A DNA stretch of 64,000 bases from GCA-2718035 sp964435285 (GTDB lineage Bacteria > Bacteroidota > Bacteroidia > Flavobacteriales > TMED113), in contig CAYSYA010000001.1 in assembly GCA_964435285.1 (NCBI GenBank), positions 164,960 through 228,959 on the forward strand, in the 5' to 3' direction. The notes under the pieces are model-generated. The model was not told where the DNA came from, did not search any database, and saw nothing but the letters and a program-made list of their open reading frames with translations. Below are positions 1 through 9,095 of the stretch, one piece after another; the first letter of the stretch is position 1; each line of letters begins with the position of its first letter. Made by a program: the position numbers and the translations under genes.

Positions 1-247
1 AAGCAACGTTTTCAGAGTTTCCAAATGTTAGATTAGAAAAAAAATTAGCTATTATTACAAATAACGGTGCTCCTGGTGGGTGACCAACTTGAATTTTATA
101 GGCTGTTGCAATATATTCACCACAATCCCAAAAACTTGTAGTGGGCTCAAGTGTTAAAGTGTAAGTTAGTAGAGATACAAAGAAAACTAATAACGCTCCC
201 AATTTATTTAACTTGGAAAATGAAAGTGAATTTATCAAGCTAATCAT
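1..247 (-). CDS. DUF2723 family membrane protein, 5' part only
   Basis: The first 82 codons of a minus-strand gene lie in the window, starting at ATG 247-245; the rest lies beyond base 1. The translation has one hydrophobic N-terminal helix (GALLVFFVSLLTYTLTL), followed by PTTSFWDCGEYIATAYK and QVGHPPGAPLF. That pattern (FWDCGE...A..KLQVGHPPGAP) is the hallmark I know from DUF2723, large multi-pass proteins common in Bacteroidota and distantly related to protein O-mannosyltransferases. The family role is probably sugar transfer in the envelope, but no specific substrate can be inferred. The gene is divergent from the tRNA-Gln gene. It is truncated by the window edge, not by mutation. Confidence 0.85.
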   Translation of the reverse strand, partial: MISLINSLSFSKLNKLGALLVFFVSLLTYTLTLEPTTSFWDCGEYIATAYKIQVGHPPGAPLFVIIANFFSNLTFGNSENVA

Positions 248-317
248 ATGAAGTTTTAGATTTATGAAAAACAAAAATACATTATTGTATTTTATTTTAA
301 TTAACTAAGTTATTTTT

Positions 318-349
318 TTTGTTTCTTATTTATTAATAATGTAATTTTG
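318..349 (+). promoter_or_regulatory. Bacteroidota-type promoter of tRNA-Gln
   Basis: TTTG at 318-321 and TAATTTTG at 342-349 are separated by 20 nt. This is a full match to the Bacteroidota housekeeping promoter (TTTG, 17-23 nt, TAnnTTTG). The expected start of transcription lies a few bases before the mature tRNA end at 362. Confidence 0.75.
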
Positions 350-361
350 CTGTCCTTAAAT

Positions 362-434
362 TGTCCGATGGTGTAACTGGCAACACGTCTGGTTTTGGTC
401 CAGAAGAGTCTAGGTTCGAGCCCTAGTCGGACAA
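362..434 (+). tRNA. tRNA-Gln (anticodon UUG)
   Basis: A 73-nt cloverleaf can be folded by eye. The acceptor stem is TGTCCGA/TCGGACA with discriminator A. The D stem is GTGT/ACAC, and the anticodon stem TCTGG/CCAGA encloses the loop TTTTGGT (anticodon TTG). The T stem is CTAGG/CCTAG around TTCGAGC. CCA is not encoded, which is usual in this phylum. The gene lies immediately upstream of the nusA leader; tRNA genes near nusA operons are also known in other bacteria (metY in E. coli). Confidence 0.95.
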
Positions 435-462
435 CTACAATGTGATATATAAAAAAAAAGTA

Positions 463-470
463 TATATTTG
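463..470 (+). promoter_or_regulatory. Candidate -7 element for nusA-infB
   Basis: TATATTTG fits TAnnTTTG exactly. The -33 region about 20 nt upstream (near 441) has only a partial TTG match. It is the only consensus -7 box between the tRNA and nusA. The predicted start near 477 would place the GC-rich hairpin at 495-513 inside the nusA leader. Confidence 0.5.
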
Positions 471-494
471 CATAGTTTTGTTTAGATTATATCA

Positions 495-518
495 AGAGGG
501 GGGGAGCCCCTCTTTTTT
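495..518 (+). terminator. Intrinsic terminator or attenuator ahead of nusA
   Basis: AGAGGGG (495-501) pairs with CCCCTCT (507-513) around a 5-nt loop, and the stem runs straight into a T run. It is one of only three strong GC hairpins seen in the window. It may end the tRNA-Gln transcript. Because the only candidate nusA promoter lies upstream of it, it may instead act as a leader attenuator. Confidence 0.7.
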
Positions 519-546
519 ATTAATGTTAAATTAATTTTTTAAAAAT

Positions 547-1791
547 ATGGATACAGCTGTTTTATTAGAATCATTTTCAGATTTTAAGCAAGATAAAAAC
601 ATAGATAGAGTTACTTTAATGACAATTGTTGAGGAGGTTTTTAGAGGAGTCTTCATTAAAAAATATGGAACTGATGAAAATTTTGATATAATTGTTAATG
701 CCGAAAAAGGAGATTTAGAAATATGGAAAAATCGAACAATTGTTGATGATGGAGGTGTGGAAGATGCAGATTTTGAAATTCAATTATCTGATGCTTTGAA
801 GGTAGAACCCGATTTCGAAATAGGTGAAGATTTTCCTGAACAAGTTTTTATGAAGGACTTTGATAGAAGATCAATCCTCACTTTAAAGCAAAATTTAGCA
901 TCAAAAATTAAAGAATATGATAACAACATCATATGTGAAAAATATTCTTCGCGAATTGGTGAAATAATTTCTGGTGATGTTCATCACATAAGGAGAAGAG
1001 AAATTATTTTAATTGATGATCAAGACAATGAATTAATTCTTTCTAAAGAAGATCAAATTCCATCTGATTTTTTCAGGAAAGGTGACACAGTTAGGGCGGT
1101 AATTAAAGACGTTAAAATTAGAGGAGGTAAACCACTTGTTATAATTTCTAGAGTGTCCCCAGAATTTTTATCTAGATTATTTGAATTAGAAATTCCAGAA
1201 GTTGCAGATGGTATTATTGTAGTTAAAAATGTTAAAAGAATTCCTGGAGAAAAAGCAAAAGTTTCTGTTGAGTCATTTGATGACAGAATTGATCCTGTCG
1301 GGGCCTGTGTAGGAATGAAAGGTTCTAGGATACATAGTATTGTAAGAGAGTTAGGAAATGAAAACATTGATGTTGTTAACTATACTGAAAATACAAAATT
1401 ATACATTACAAGAGCTTTAAGTCCAGCTAAAATTTCTTCTATAAAAATTAACGAAGAAACTAAGAGTGTTGACGTTAATTTAAAACCTGATCAAGTTTCT
1501 CTAGCTATAGGAAAAGGAGGTTATAATATAAGATTAGCTGGTCAATTAACTGGATATGAGATTGATGTATACAGAGATATTGATGTTGGTGAAGAAGAAG
1601 ATGTTCCATTATCTGAATTTCTTGATGAAATAGATGGATGGATTATAGATGTATTTAAAGAAATTGGATGTGATACCGCTAAGAGTGTTTTAGAACTTGA
1701 TGTAAAAGAATTAGCCAAAAGAACTGATTTAGAAGAAACAACAATTGAAGAAGTACAGAACATATTAAAATCAGAATTTGACAATAGTTAA
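547..1791 (+). CDS. nusA: Transcription termination/antitermination protein NusA
   Basis: A 414-residue cytoplasmic RNA-polymerase-binding factor that modulates pausing, termination and antitermination. The N-terminal polymerase-binding domain (residues 1 to about 130) is followed by an S1 domain (about 135-200). Two KH RNA-binding domains follow: one near 245-300 with GACVGMKGSRI, the second with SLAIGKGGYNIRLA near 317-331. The C-terminal tail is short and acidic; the long acidic repeats of enterobacterial NusA are absent, as is usual in Bacteroidota. It is translationally close to infB (ATG two bases after the nusA stop). rimP, normally the gene just before nusA, is absent; tRNA-Gln occupies that place. 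Confidence 0.97.
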   Translation: MDTAVLLESFSDFKQDKNIDRVTLMTIVEEVFRGVFIKKYGTDENFDIIVNAEKGDLEIWKNRTIVDDGGVEDADFEIQLSDALKVEPDFEIGEDFPEQVFMKDFDRRSILTLKQNLASKIKEYDNNIICEKYSSRIGEIISGDVHHIRRREIILIDDQDNELILSKEDQIPSDFFRKGDTVRAVIKDVKIRGGKPLVIISRVSPEFLSRLFELEIPEVADGIIVVKNVKRIPGEKAKVSVESFDDRIDPVGACVGMKGSRIHSIVRELGNENIDVVNYTENTKLYITRALSPAKISSIKINEETKSVDVNLKPDQVSLAIGKGGYNIRLAGQLTGYEIDVYRDIDVGEEEDVPLSEFLDEIDGWIIDVFKEIGCDTAKSVLELDVKELAKRTDLEETTIEEVQNILKSEFDNS

Positions 1792-1793
1792 TT

Positions 1794-4292
1794 ATGGCAG
1801 CTAGAGCACCAAAAATAGCAAAGCAATTAAATATATCCTTAAGTAGAATAGAGGACTTTTTGAAATCTAAAGGATTTGATATAGAAATTAAACCTACTAC
1901 AAAAATTAATGATGACCAATATAATTTGCTTTTACAAGAGTTTAGTCAAGATGTTAGTGATAAAGTTAATATTAAAGAGGCAATTGATTCTAAAAGAAAA
2001 GAAAGGGAGTCAACATCAATTGAATTTGATGAAAAAGAAAAAGTAAATATTGATAACGACCAAGAGAAAAAAGTTGAAAAAATAGAAGTAGAATATAATG
2101 TGCAAAAAAAAGACTTTGGTGATAGCAAAGTTGAAGAAAAGTCAAAGTCAATTGAGGAGGAGGTAAAAGAACCTGAAATCAATAAACAAAAGTTTGAAGA
2201 AAAAACTACAAACGAATCGAATAGTAAAATCAAGGGGCCTATTTTAACTGGTGAAAGAATTGATTTGAGTCAATTTGAAAAAAAGCAACAGAAAGTTGCG
2301 TCTTCATCTCAGGCGTTAAAAAAGGAGGGAAAGAAAAAAAGAAAAAGAATATTCAAGGATAATCAAAAAACTGCAAAATCATCCACTCCAAAAGGCACTC
2401 AAATGGATGACGTTAAAATCCAGAAAAAAATAGCAGAAACTCTTGATAAGCTAACTAACAAAGGAAAGTCTAGTTCTGTCAAGTTTAGAAAAAAGAAAAG
2501 AGAAGAAAGAAGAGAGAGAGCTCTTGAAGAACAAAAAATAGCTGACCAAGAAAAATCTATTTTAAAAGTTACTGAGTTTGTTACTGTAGGTGAATTAGCT
2601 AGTATGATGGATATTAATCCAAATGAAGTAATCTCAAGTTGCATGACTCTCGGCATTATGGTGGCTATGAACCAAAGGCTAGATGCTGAAACTTTATCCA
2701 TTGTAGCAGAAGAATTTGGCTTTCAAGTTGAATTCGTTAGTGCTGATGTGCAAGAGTCAATTGAAGAAGAGTTGGATGATGAGTCTGAGTTACTAAAAAG
2801 AGCTCCTATAGTTACAATTATGGGCCACGTTGATCATGGAAAAACTTCTCTGCTTGATTATATAAGAAAAGAGAATGTTATTGCGGGTGAGTCAGGCGGT
2901 ATTACGCAACATATAGGTGCTTATGAAGTGACGTTGCCTGATAGTCGAAAAATTACTTTTATCGATACTCCTGGTCATGAGGCCTTTACTGCAATGAGAG
3001 CAAGGGGGGCGCAAGTAACAGACTTAGCCATAATTGTCATAGCGGTTGATGACGATGTTATGCCGCAAACTAAGGAAGCGATATCACACGCTCAAGCTGC
3101 AAATGTTCCTATTGTATTTGCATTTAACAAAATTGACAAACCAAATTCAAGTTCTGACAAATTAAAAGAGCAACTATCTGCAATGAATTTATTAGTTGAA
3201 GATTGGGGAGGTAAATACCAGAGTCAAGATATTTCAGCTAAAACTGGTATTGGTATTGATGAACTTTTGGAAAAAGTTTTATTAGAATCTGATTTGCTTG
3301 AATTAAAAGCAAATCCAGCTAGAAATGCAAGTGGTACAATTATTGAAGCATCTTTGGATAAAGGTAAAGGATTTGTAGCAACAATTCTCGTTCAAAACGG
3401 AACACTTAAAAAAGGAGATTTTATTCTTGCTGGTCAGTACACTGGTAAAGTCAAAGCTATGTTCGATGAAAGAGGGAATTTATTAAAAGAAGCAGGGCCA
3501 TCCTGTCCTACTGCAATCTTAGGACTTAATGGAGCGCCGCAAGCAGGTGATGGATTTAATGTTATGTCTGAAGAAAAAGAAGCAAAACAAATTGCGACAA
3601 AAAGAAATCAACTTCAAAGAGAACAAAGTATAAGAACCCAGAAACACATTACTCTTGATGAAATTGGAAGGAGGTTGGCTATAGGTGATTTTAAAGAGCT
3701 AAATATTATTGTTAAAGCTGATGTGGATGGGTCCATCCAAGCTCTGAGTGACTCTTTTTTAAAATTAACTACTGATCAAATTCAAGTAAATGTAATTCAC
3801 AAGGGAGTTGGTCAAATAACTGAATCAGATGTTCTTTTAGCCTCTGCTTCTAACGCTATAATAATTGGTTTTCAAGTTAGGCCATCTGTTTCCGCAAGAA
3901 AATTAGCTGAAAAAGAATCAATTGATATTAGAATGTACTCAGTTATATATGATGCTATAAATGCTGTAAAAGATGCTTTAGAGGGGATGCATGAACCTGA
4001 ATTAGTTGAGGAAATAATAGGAAATGTTGAAGTTAGAGAAGTTTTTAAAATTCCAAAAGTAGGATCTGTGGCTGGGAGCTATGTCTCTGATGGTAAAATA
4101 GAAAGGAATTCCGAAATAAGATTAATTAGAGATGGTATTGTAATTTACACTGGTAAACTTGCTTCACTAAAAAGGTTTAAAGAAGATGTAAAAGAAGTTT
4201 TAAAAAATTATGAGTGTGGTTTAAATATTGAAAACTTTAATGATATTAAAGTCGGGGATGTTATAGAGGCTTTTAACAAAGTTAAATCTTAA
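1794..4292 (+). CDS. infB: Translation initiation factor IF-2
   Basis: An 832-residue GTPase that places initiator tRNA on the 30S subunit and promotes subunit joining. The N-terminal 330 residues are charged, Lys/Glu-rich and low-complexity, as expected for this poorly conserved region. The G domain follows: GHVDHGKTS (G1, near 343), DTPGHEAF (G3, near 391) and NKIDKP (G4, near 445). The fMet-tRNA-binding C2 domain is at the C terminus. The start is ATG two bases after the nusA stop, so the pair is almost certainly cotranscribed. The gene ends convergently with the next gene, with a 4-bp stop-codon overlap and no hairpin. Confidence 0.98.
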   Translation: MAARAPKIAKQLNISLSRIEDFLKSKGFDIEIKPTTKINDDQYNLLLQEFSQDVSDKVNIKEAIDSKRKERESTSIEFDEKEKVNIDNDQEKKVEKIEVEYNVQKKDFGDSKVEEKSKSIEEEVKEPEINKQKFEEKTTNESNSKIKGPILTGERIDLSQFEKKQQKVASSSQALKKEGKKKRKRIFKDNQKTAKSSTPKGTQMDDVKIQKKIAETLDKLTNKGKSSSVKFRKKKREERRERALEEQKIADQEKSILKVTEFVTVGELASMMDINPNEVISSCMTLGIMVAMNQRLDAETLSIVAEEFGFQVEFVSADVQESIEEELDDESELLKRAPIVTIMGHVDHGKTSLLDYIRKENVIAGESGGITQHIGAYEVTLPDSRKITFIDTPGHEAFTAMRARGAQVTDLAIIVIAVDDDVMPQTKEAISHAQAANVPIVFAFNKIDKPNSSSDKLKEQLSAMNLLVEDWGGKYQSQDISAKTGIGIDELLEKVLLESDLLELKANPARNASGTIIEASLDKGKGFVATILVQNGTLKKGDFILAGQYTGKVKAMFDERGNLLKEAGPSCPTAILGLNGAPQAGDGFNVMSEEKEAKQIATKRNQLQREQSIRTQKHITLDEIGRRLAIGDFKELNIIVKADVDGSIQALSDSFLKLTTDQIQVNVIHKGVGQITESDVLLASASNAIIIGFQVRPSVSARKLAEKESIDIRMYSVIYDAINAVKDALEGMHEPELVEEIIGNVEVREVFKIPKVGSVAGSYVSDGKIERNSEIRLIRDGIVIYTGKLASLKRFKEDVKEVLKNYECGLNIENFNDIKVGDVIEAFNKVKS

Positions 4293-4678
4293 TAATCCTT
4301 TAAGTTGACGTTTTCCCTTATTATAAAACAATCTGGAAAATTATCTTTTAAAGAATCTTTTTTTCTTTCTGCATCTGATCTTTTTAAAAATAGTTCTGAG
4401 GATACTTTAAAGTATGGAGGTTCATAATAAAATGCAGCCTTATCTTCTGGGAATAATTCCTCATATTTTTTTTTAATTTTCCAGGCATATGATCGATTTT
4501 CATGAAGAAATAGTTGAATTTTAAATACTTGAATTTTCTTTTCGTGTAGGTTGTTATATAAATCAAAAAAATTGCTTATACTTTTGTCTTCAAATATAGA
4601 AATGTTGTCATGATTTTGGCAAGAAACATTTGTAATAAATGTCAAAAAAAAGATAGTGGAAAGTGTAGTATTTTTCAA
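4289..4678 (-). CDS. SPOR-like small lipoprotein
   Basis: 129 residues from a TTG start; no ATG exists that would keep the signal sequence. The N terminus is a lipoprotein signal ending in TNVSC, so Cys20 is the likely acylated residue. The rest (VFKIQLFLHENRSYA, YYEPPYFKVSSELFLKRSDAE, FPDCFIIRENVNL) follows the SPOR pattern I know from short Bacteroidota proteins located beside infB. SPOR domains bind septal or denuded peptidoglycan. This one is shorter and less regular than the consensus, so it may be an adapted SPOR fold. It is convergent with infB and divergent from actA. Confidence 0.65.
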   Translation of the reverse strand: MKNTTLSTIFFLTFITNVSCQNHDNISIFEDKSISNFFDLYNNLHEKKIQVFKIQLFLHENRSYAWKIKKKYEELFPEDKAAFYYEPPYFKVSSELFLKRSDAERKKDSLKDNFPDCFIIRENVNLKDY

Positions 4679-4780
4679 TTTATTGTGCTTTAATTCTACT
4701 CAATTATTTAGATTGATTCTAAATAAAGAATTTATTTAAATTTACATATAATATTTCATGTTTTTATGTAAATAGATTTA

Positions 4781-4788
4781 TATATTTG
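4781..4788 (+). promoter_or_regulatory. Candidate -7 element for the act-cox operon
   Basis: TATATTTG matches TAnnTTTG, 25 bases ahead of the actA start, which would give a short leader. No clear TTTG is seen at -33. The act and cox genes after it are so closely spaced that this could drive all eight. Confidence 0.5.
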
Positions 4789-4812
4789 TTTTCCAATATT
4801 TACGTGTAAATA

Positions 4813-6042
4813 ATGTTCAATAAGTTAATACTATATTTTTCTTTATTTTACTTGACCCTAGGTCTAAATTTTTCACATAGTCAGGTCGATTACCTAGTTG
4901 GCCATGACATACAAAAAGGTGAAGAATTATTTAAGGCAAATTGTACAAGTTGCCATAAATTAGGTGACGAAAAAAAAGCAAGATTAATAGGTCCTGGATT
5001 AAATGTGGAAATTTTTGAAGAATACACTGAGCAGTGGCTTATTGATTGGATTAGAAACTCCTCTGCCCTTATTGAAAGTGGAGACGAGCAAGCCATAGCT
5101 ATATTTGAAGAGTACAATCAAAGTGTAATGACTGCTTTTCCTACATTTTCAGATGATGATATAAGAGATATTTTAGCATACATTGAAAACCCACCAGTTG
5201 AAGAAGTTGCTATTGTTGAGGAAGAAAGTAAAGAAATTATTGAGAAAAAGTCAATTAGTAATACAACTTTGCTATTAATTGCGTTAACGTTGCTTTCTAT
5301 TTTAGGCTTCTTGATTTTTATAAAAAACTTTATAAAGAAAGCGTCTAATATAGAGGAGACCTTTTTTCAGGGATTCAAGAAATTGGTGCTAAGTAATTTA
5401 GCGTTAGTTATAATTATTGTTCATGTATTTGTTTTAGCTCTAGTAGTTATAGGCTGGCAAAGTCTTTCAAAAATAGGTATTACACAAAATTACAAACCTG
5501 CACAACCCATTGAATTTTCTCATAAGGTTCATGCGGGAGAACAGGGAATTGATTGTAATTATTGTCACTCCAGTGCAAGAAAAGGAAAGCACTCTAATAT
5601 TCCATCAGCAAATGTTTGTATGAATTGTCATGCTAACATAGTAGAGGGACCTAAACATGGAACAAAAGAAATAGCCAAGATCTATAAAGCTGTTGGTTAT
5701 GATGTTGACTCAAGGTCTTATATAGAAGGCTATGAGCAACAACCGATTAAATGGGTTAGAATACATAACCTACCGAATCACGCATATTTTAATCATTCTC
5801 AACATGTAGTTGCTGGGAATATTGAGTGCCAAGAGTGCCATGGAGCTATTGAGGAAATGGATGTAGTTTATCAACAAGAAAAATTAACAATGGGTTGGTG
5901 TATAAATTGTCATAGAGATTCTAAAATTGATTTAGATAATCCATATTATCACGAGTATGATGAGTGGGTAGAAAAACATAAAAAAGCTGATTTAAGCGTT
6001 GAAGATATTGGAGGTCTTGAGTGTGGAAAATGTCATTATTAA
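4813..6042 (+). CDS. actA: Alternative complex III subunit ActA, hexaheme cytochrome c
   Basis: 409 residues with a signal sequence (ending near SHSQ). An N-terminal mono-heme cytochrome c domain carries CTSCH near residue 44. Two hydrophobic helices follow (about 150-170 and 190-215). A multiheme cytochrome c3-like domain then carries CNYCH (about 248), CMNCH (269), CQECH (339), CINCH (363) and CGKCH (404). ActA relays electrons from the iron-sulfur subunit ActB towards the oxidase on the periplasmic face of ACIII. The protein fuses the pentaheme ActA core to an extra cytochrome c domain, giving six CxxCH motifs in total. It is the first gene of a tightly packed act operon. Confidence 0.92.
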   Translation: MFNKLILYFSLFYLTLGLNFSHSQVDYLVGHDIQKGEELFKANCTSCHKLGDEKKARLIGPGLNVEIFEEYTEQWLIDWIRNSSALIESGDEQAIAIFEEYNQSVMTAFPTFSDDDIRDILAYIENPPVEEVAIVEEESKEIIEKKSISNTTLLLIALTLLSILGFLIFIKNFIKKASNIEETFFQGFKKLVLSNLALVIIIVHVFVLALVVIGWQSLSKIGITQNYKPAQPIEFSHKVHAGEQGIDCNYCHSSARKGKHSNIPSANVCMNCHANIVEGPKHGTKEIAKIYKAVGYDVDSRSYIEGYEQQPIKWVRIHNLPNHAYFNHSQHVVAGNIECQECHGAIEEMDVVYQQEKLTMGWCINCHRDSKIDLDNPYYHEYDEWVEKHKKADLSVEDIGGLECGKCHY

Positions 6043-6048
6043 TAAATT

Positions 6049-9000
6049 ATGAAAGAAGGAAAAAAATATTTTAAAAGTCCATACATAAAAGGAGATGAAA
6101 AATATCTCCATAATGAATTTTCTGAAAAGTTACCACTAGATCATTTTGTTTCCAGTCAAGATGAAAAATCTAATAATACTAGTCGTAGAGATTTTTTAAA
6201 ATTTCTGGGATTTAGTACTGCTGCTGCTGTACTTTCTTCTTGTGAAGCTCCAGTGGTAAAGTCAGTACCATATTTAAATCAACCTGAAGAAATAATTCCA
6301 GGAGTTGCAAATTACTATGCTAGTTCATATTTTATTGAGAATAATTTTGCAAATATTTTAGTCAAAACAAGAGAGGGTAGGCCCATATCTGTTAGCTCTA
6401 ATAAAGACTTTGATAAAAAAACTAATCTTGACGGTGGTTTGAATTCAAGAGGTTATGCTAGCGTTTTGTCTCTTTATGATTCGAATAGAATTAAGAAACC
6501 TTTAAAAAATAATAATGAGATTGCATGGAAAAATTTAGATAGTGAGATTAAAAAGGAATTGAATGTAATTTCTAAAAAAGGAAAAAAAATAATTTTTTTA
6601 AGCTCAACAATAATAAGTCCGTCTCTTAAAGAATTACTTAATTCTTTCAAGAACAAATACAATAACACTGAGTTTGTTTTTTTTGATACTATTTCTAAGT
6701 CATCTGTCTTAGAATCAAATAAGAAATGTTTTGGTGAAAGCTTTATACCTACGTATAATTTTGATAAAGCAAAGACTATTGTTTCTTTTGAAGCGGATTT
6801 CTTAGGTAATTGGCTCGATTCTGGACACGGAAGAAAATATAGCCAGTTAAGAAATCCTGGAAAAAATATGTCTAGGCATTATCAATTTGAATCGCTTTTA
6901 TCTTTAACTGGATCTAATGCTGATAAAAGAGTACCTGTAAATTCATCTGAACAATTGAATTATTTGCTTTATATTTTCTCTAAAATTAGTTCATCAGATA
7001 AGTTTTTAGAAATTAAAAATCTTAATCATAAATCAATTCTCGATAATATTTGTAAAGAACTTTTAGCTAACAAAGGAAAGAGTTTAGTTATTAGCGGTAG
7101 TAGTGATGTTAATCATCAGGTGATTGTTAATGCAATAAATTACTTATTAGATAATTATTCAAAAACTATAAATTATAATAATAAATCAAATTTATATAGC
7201 TCAATAAATTCTGATTTCGAAAATTTGATTAATGATATTAAAAATAATAATGTGGGCGCTATTATTATTAATGATTTAAATATTGCTTATTATCACCCAT
7301 CAATTACTGAATTATTAAATAAAGTTTCTTTAAAGGTTATTATGTCTGATTCTCATAATGAAACTACAGCTTTAATGGATTATGTCTGTCCAAAGTCTCA
7401 TTATTTAGAATCTTGGGGAGATGCTAATCCTTATTCCTCTGTTTATTGCATTCAGCAGCCAACAATAAATCCACTTTTTGATTCCCGTCAGGTTGAACAG
7501 AACCTACTTAATTGGACGGGGAGTAATCTTTCTTATTATGATTTCCTAAAGTCTTTTTATAAGTCATTAGGATACAAAAAATCTTGGAACAAAATCTTAC
7601 ATGATGGTTTTTGCAGTATTGATTATAAAAAAAATAACTTAATTTTTTCTTCAGAAACAGCAATAGATATTCTTAACAATTTTAATTTAAGTGATACAAG
7701 TTCTGATGATTTATATTTGACACTATATTCTAAAACTTCAATTGGCGATGGGTATCAATCAAATAATCCTTGGCTTCAAGAATTGCCTGATCCAATTTCA
7801 AAAGTTACTTGGGATAATTATTTAACTATTAGCCCAATTCATGCAAAAAAATTAGGTCTTAAAAATTGGCATGTTGCTAATGGTGGTTTAAACGGAGACT
7901 TGGTTAATTTGAAGTTTAATGATTTTATTATCAAGGTCCCTGTATATATACAGCCAGGTCAAAAAGAAAATGTACTTGGTTTGTCTTTTGGATACGGAAG
8001 AGAAAATAGTGGAAAAGTTGCTAGTGGTGTGGGGGTAAATGCTTATAATTTTTATCAAAAATTTAATCTAGTTCACAAAAATAATTTTTCAATTGAAAAA
8101 ATAGTTGGTGAAGAACATGAATTTGCTTGTACTCAAAACAGTCATACTATGATGGGTAGAAGTATTGTTAAAGAAACTACACTTGAAGAGTATTTGGTTA
8201 ATCCAAAAGCTGGAAATAAAGACTTTAAACTTGAGTCTTATAAGGGGAAAGTTTCTCCAAATGAATTGAATCTATATGAAGAATGGAAACCAAAAGTACA
8301 TTTTTGGAATATGTCCATTGATTTGAATAAATGTAATGGTTGTGGAGCATGTGTTATAGCATGTCATGCTGAAAATAATGTACCTGTAGTTGGAAAAGAT
8401 GAGGTTAGAAAAAATAGAGATATGCATTGGTTGAGAATAGACAGGTACTACTCTAGTGACATGAATAAGGATTTGGCAGATGAACAAGGCTTGGGTGCTA
8501 TTGAGATGTATAGACTAATGGAAGAGCCTGCAAGTTCTGAAAATTTAGAAGTAGTCTTTCAACCTGTTATGTGTCAACATTGCAATCAAGCTCCATGTGA
8601 AAATGTTTGCCCGGTAGCAGCTACAACACACTCTAATGAAGGTTTAAATCAAATGACCTACAACAGATGTATAGGTACCAGATATTGTATGAATAATTGC
8701 CCATATAAAGTTAGAAGATTTAATTGGTTCAATTATAAAGATAATGATGACTTTGATTATAATATGAATGATGACTTAGGGAAAATGGTATTGAATCCGG
8801 ATGTAACTGTAAGGGCAAGAGGAGTTATGGAAAAATGTTCAATGTGTATTCAAAATATACAGAAATCAAAGTTAGATGCTAAAAAAGAAAAAAGAAAAAT
8901 AAAGGACGGTGAAGTTCATATTGCTTGTGAATCGGCATGTGATACAGGTGCAATAGTTTTTGGAGATGCTTTAGATAAAAAAAGTAAAATAAGTAAGGAA

Positions 9001-9093
9001 AAAAAACATCCTAGAACCTATGCTTTACTTGAAGAGTTAAATACTCAGCCATCAGTTTTTTATAAAACAAAAGTTAGAAATAAAATTAGTTAA
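6049..9093 (+). CDS. actB: Alternative complex III subunit ActB, molybdopterin-fold/iron-sulfur protein
   Basis: A 1014-residue periplasmic iron-sulfur subunit of the quinol:cytochrome c/oxidase oxidoreductase. A twin-arginine signal (SRRDFLKFLGFS, near residue 45) leads to AAVLSSC, which looks like a lipobox. Residues of about 70-720 form the molybdopterin-oxidoreductase-like B1 domain, known in this family to lack the cofactor. The C-terminal ferredoxin-like B2 domain has four cysteine clusters: CNGCGACVIAC (about 762), CQHCNQAPCENVCP (841), CIGTRYCMNNCP (873), and CSMC with a later CESAC (about 929-970). Annotation as a formate dehydrogenase or nitrate reductase would be wrong in this context. 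Confidence 0.95.
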   Translation: MKEGKKYFKSPYIKGDEKYLHNEFSEKLPLDHFVSSQDEKSNNTSRRDFLKFLGFSTAAAVLSSCEAPVVKSVPYLNQPEEIIPGVANYYASSYFIENNFANILVKTREGRPISVSSNKDFDKKTNLDGGLNSRGYASVLSLYDSNRIKKPLKNNNEIAWKNLDSEIKKELNVISKKGKKIIFLSSTIISPSLKELLNSFKNKYNNTEFVFFDTISKSSVLESNKKCFGESFIPTYNFDKAKTIVSFEADFLGNWLDSGHGRKYSQLRNPGKNMSRHYQFESLLSLTGSNADKRVPVNSSEQLNYLLYIFSKISSSDKFLEIKNLNHKSILDNICKELLANKGKSLVISGSSDVNHQVIVNAINYLLDNYSKTINYNNKSNLYSSINSDFENLINDIKNNNVGAIIINDLNIAYYHPSITELLNKVSLKVIMSDSHNETTALMDYVCPKSHYLESWGDANPYSSVYCIQQPTINPLFDSRQVEQNLLNWTGSNLSYYDFLKSFYKSLGYKKSWNKILHDGFCSIDYKKNNLIFSSETAIDILNNFNLSDTSSDDLYLTLYSKTSIGDGYQSNNPWLQELPDPISKVTWDNYLTISPIHAKKLGLKNWHVANGGLNGDLVNLKFNDFIIKVPVYIQPGQKENVLGLSFGYGRENSGKVASGVGVNAYNFYQKFNLVHKNNFSIEKIVGEEHEFACTQNSHTMMGRSIVKETTLEEYLVNPKAGNKDFKLESYKGKVSPNELNLYEEWKPKVHFWNMSIDLNKCNGCGACVIACHAENNVPVVGKDEVRKNRDMHWLRIDRYYSSDMNKDLADEQGLGAIEMYRLMEEPASSENLEVVFQPVMCQHCNQAPCENVCPVAATTHSNEGLNQMTYNRCIGTRYCMNNCPYKVRRFNWFNYKDNDDFDYNMNDDLGKMVLNPDVTVRARGVMEKCSMCIQNIQKSKLDAKKEKRKIKDGEVHIACESACDTGAIVFGDALDKKSKISKEKKHPRTYALLEELNTQPSVFYKTKVRNKIS

Positions 9094-9095
9094 TA

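Noticed and set aside
6049..9093. Possible molybdenum oxidoreductase (formate dehydrogenase or nitrate reductase)
   Set aside because: The gene lies between actA and actC and has the ActB domain order; in this family the molybdopterin fold is cofactor-free.
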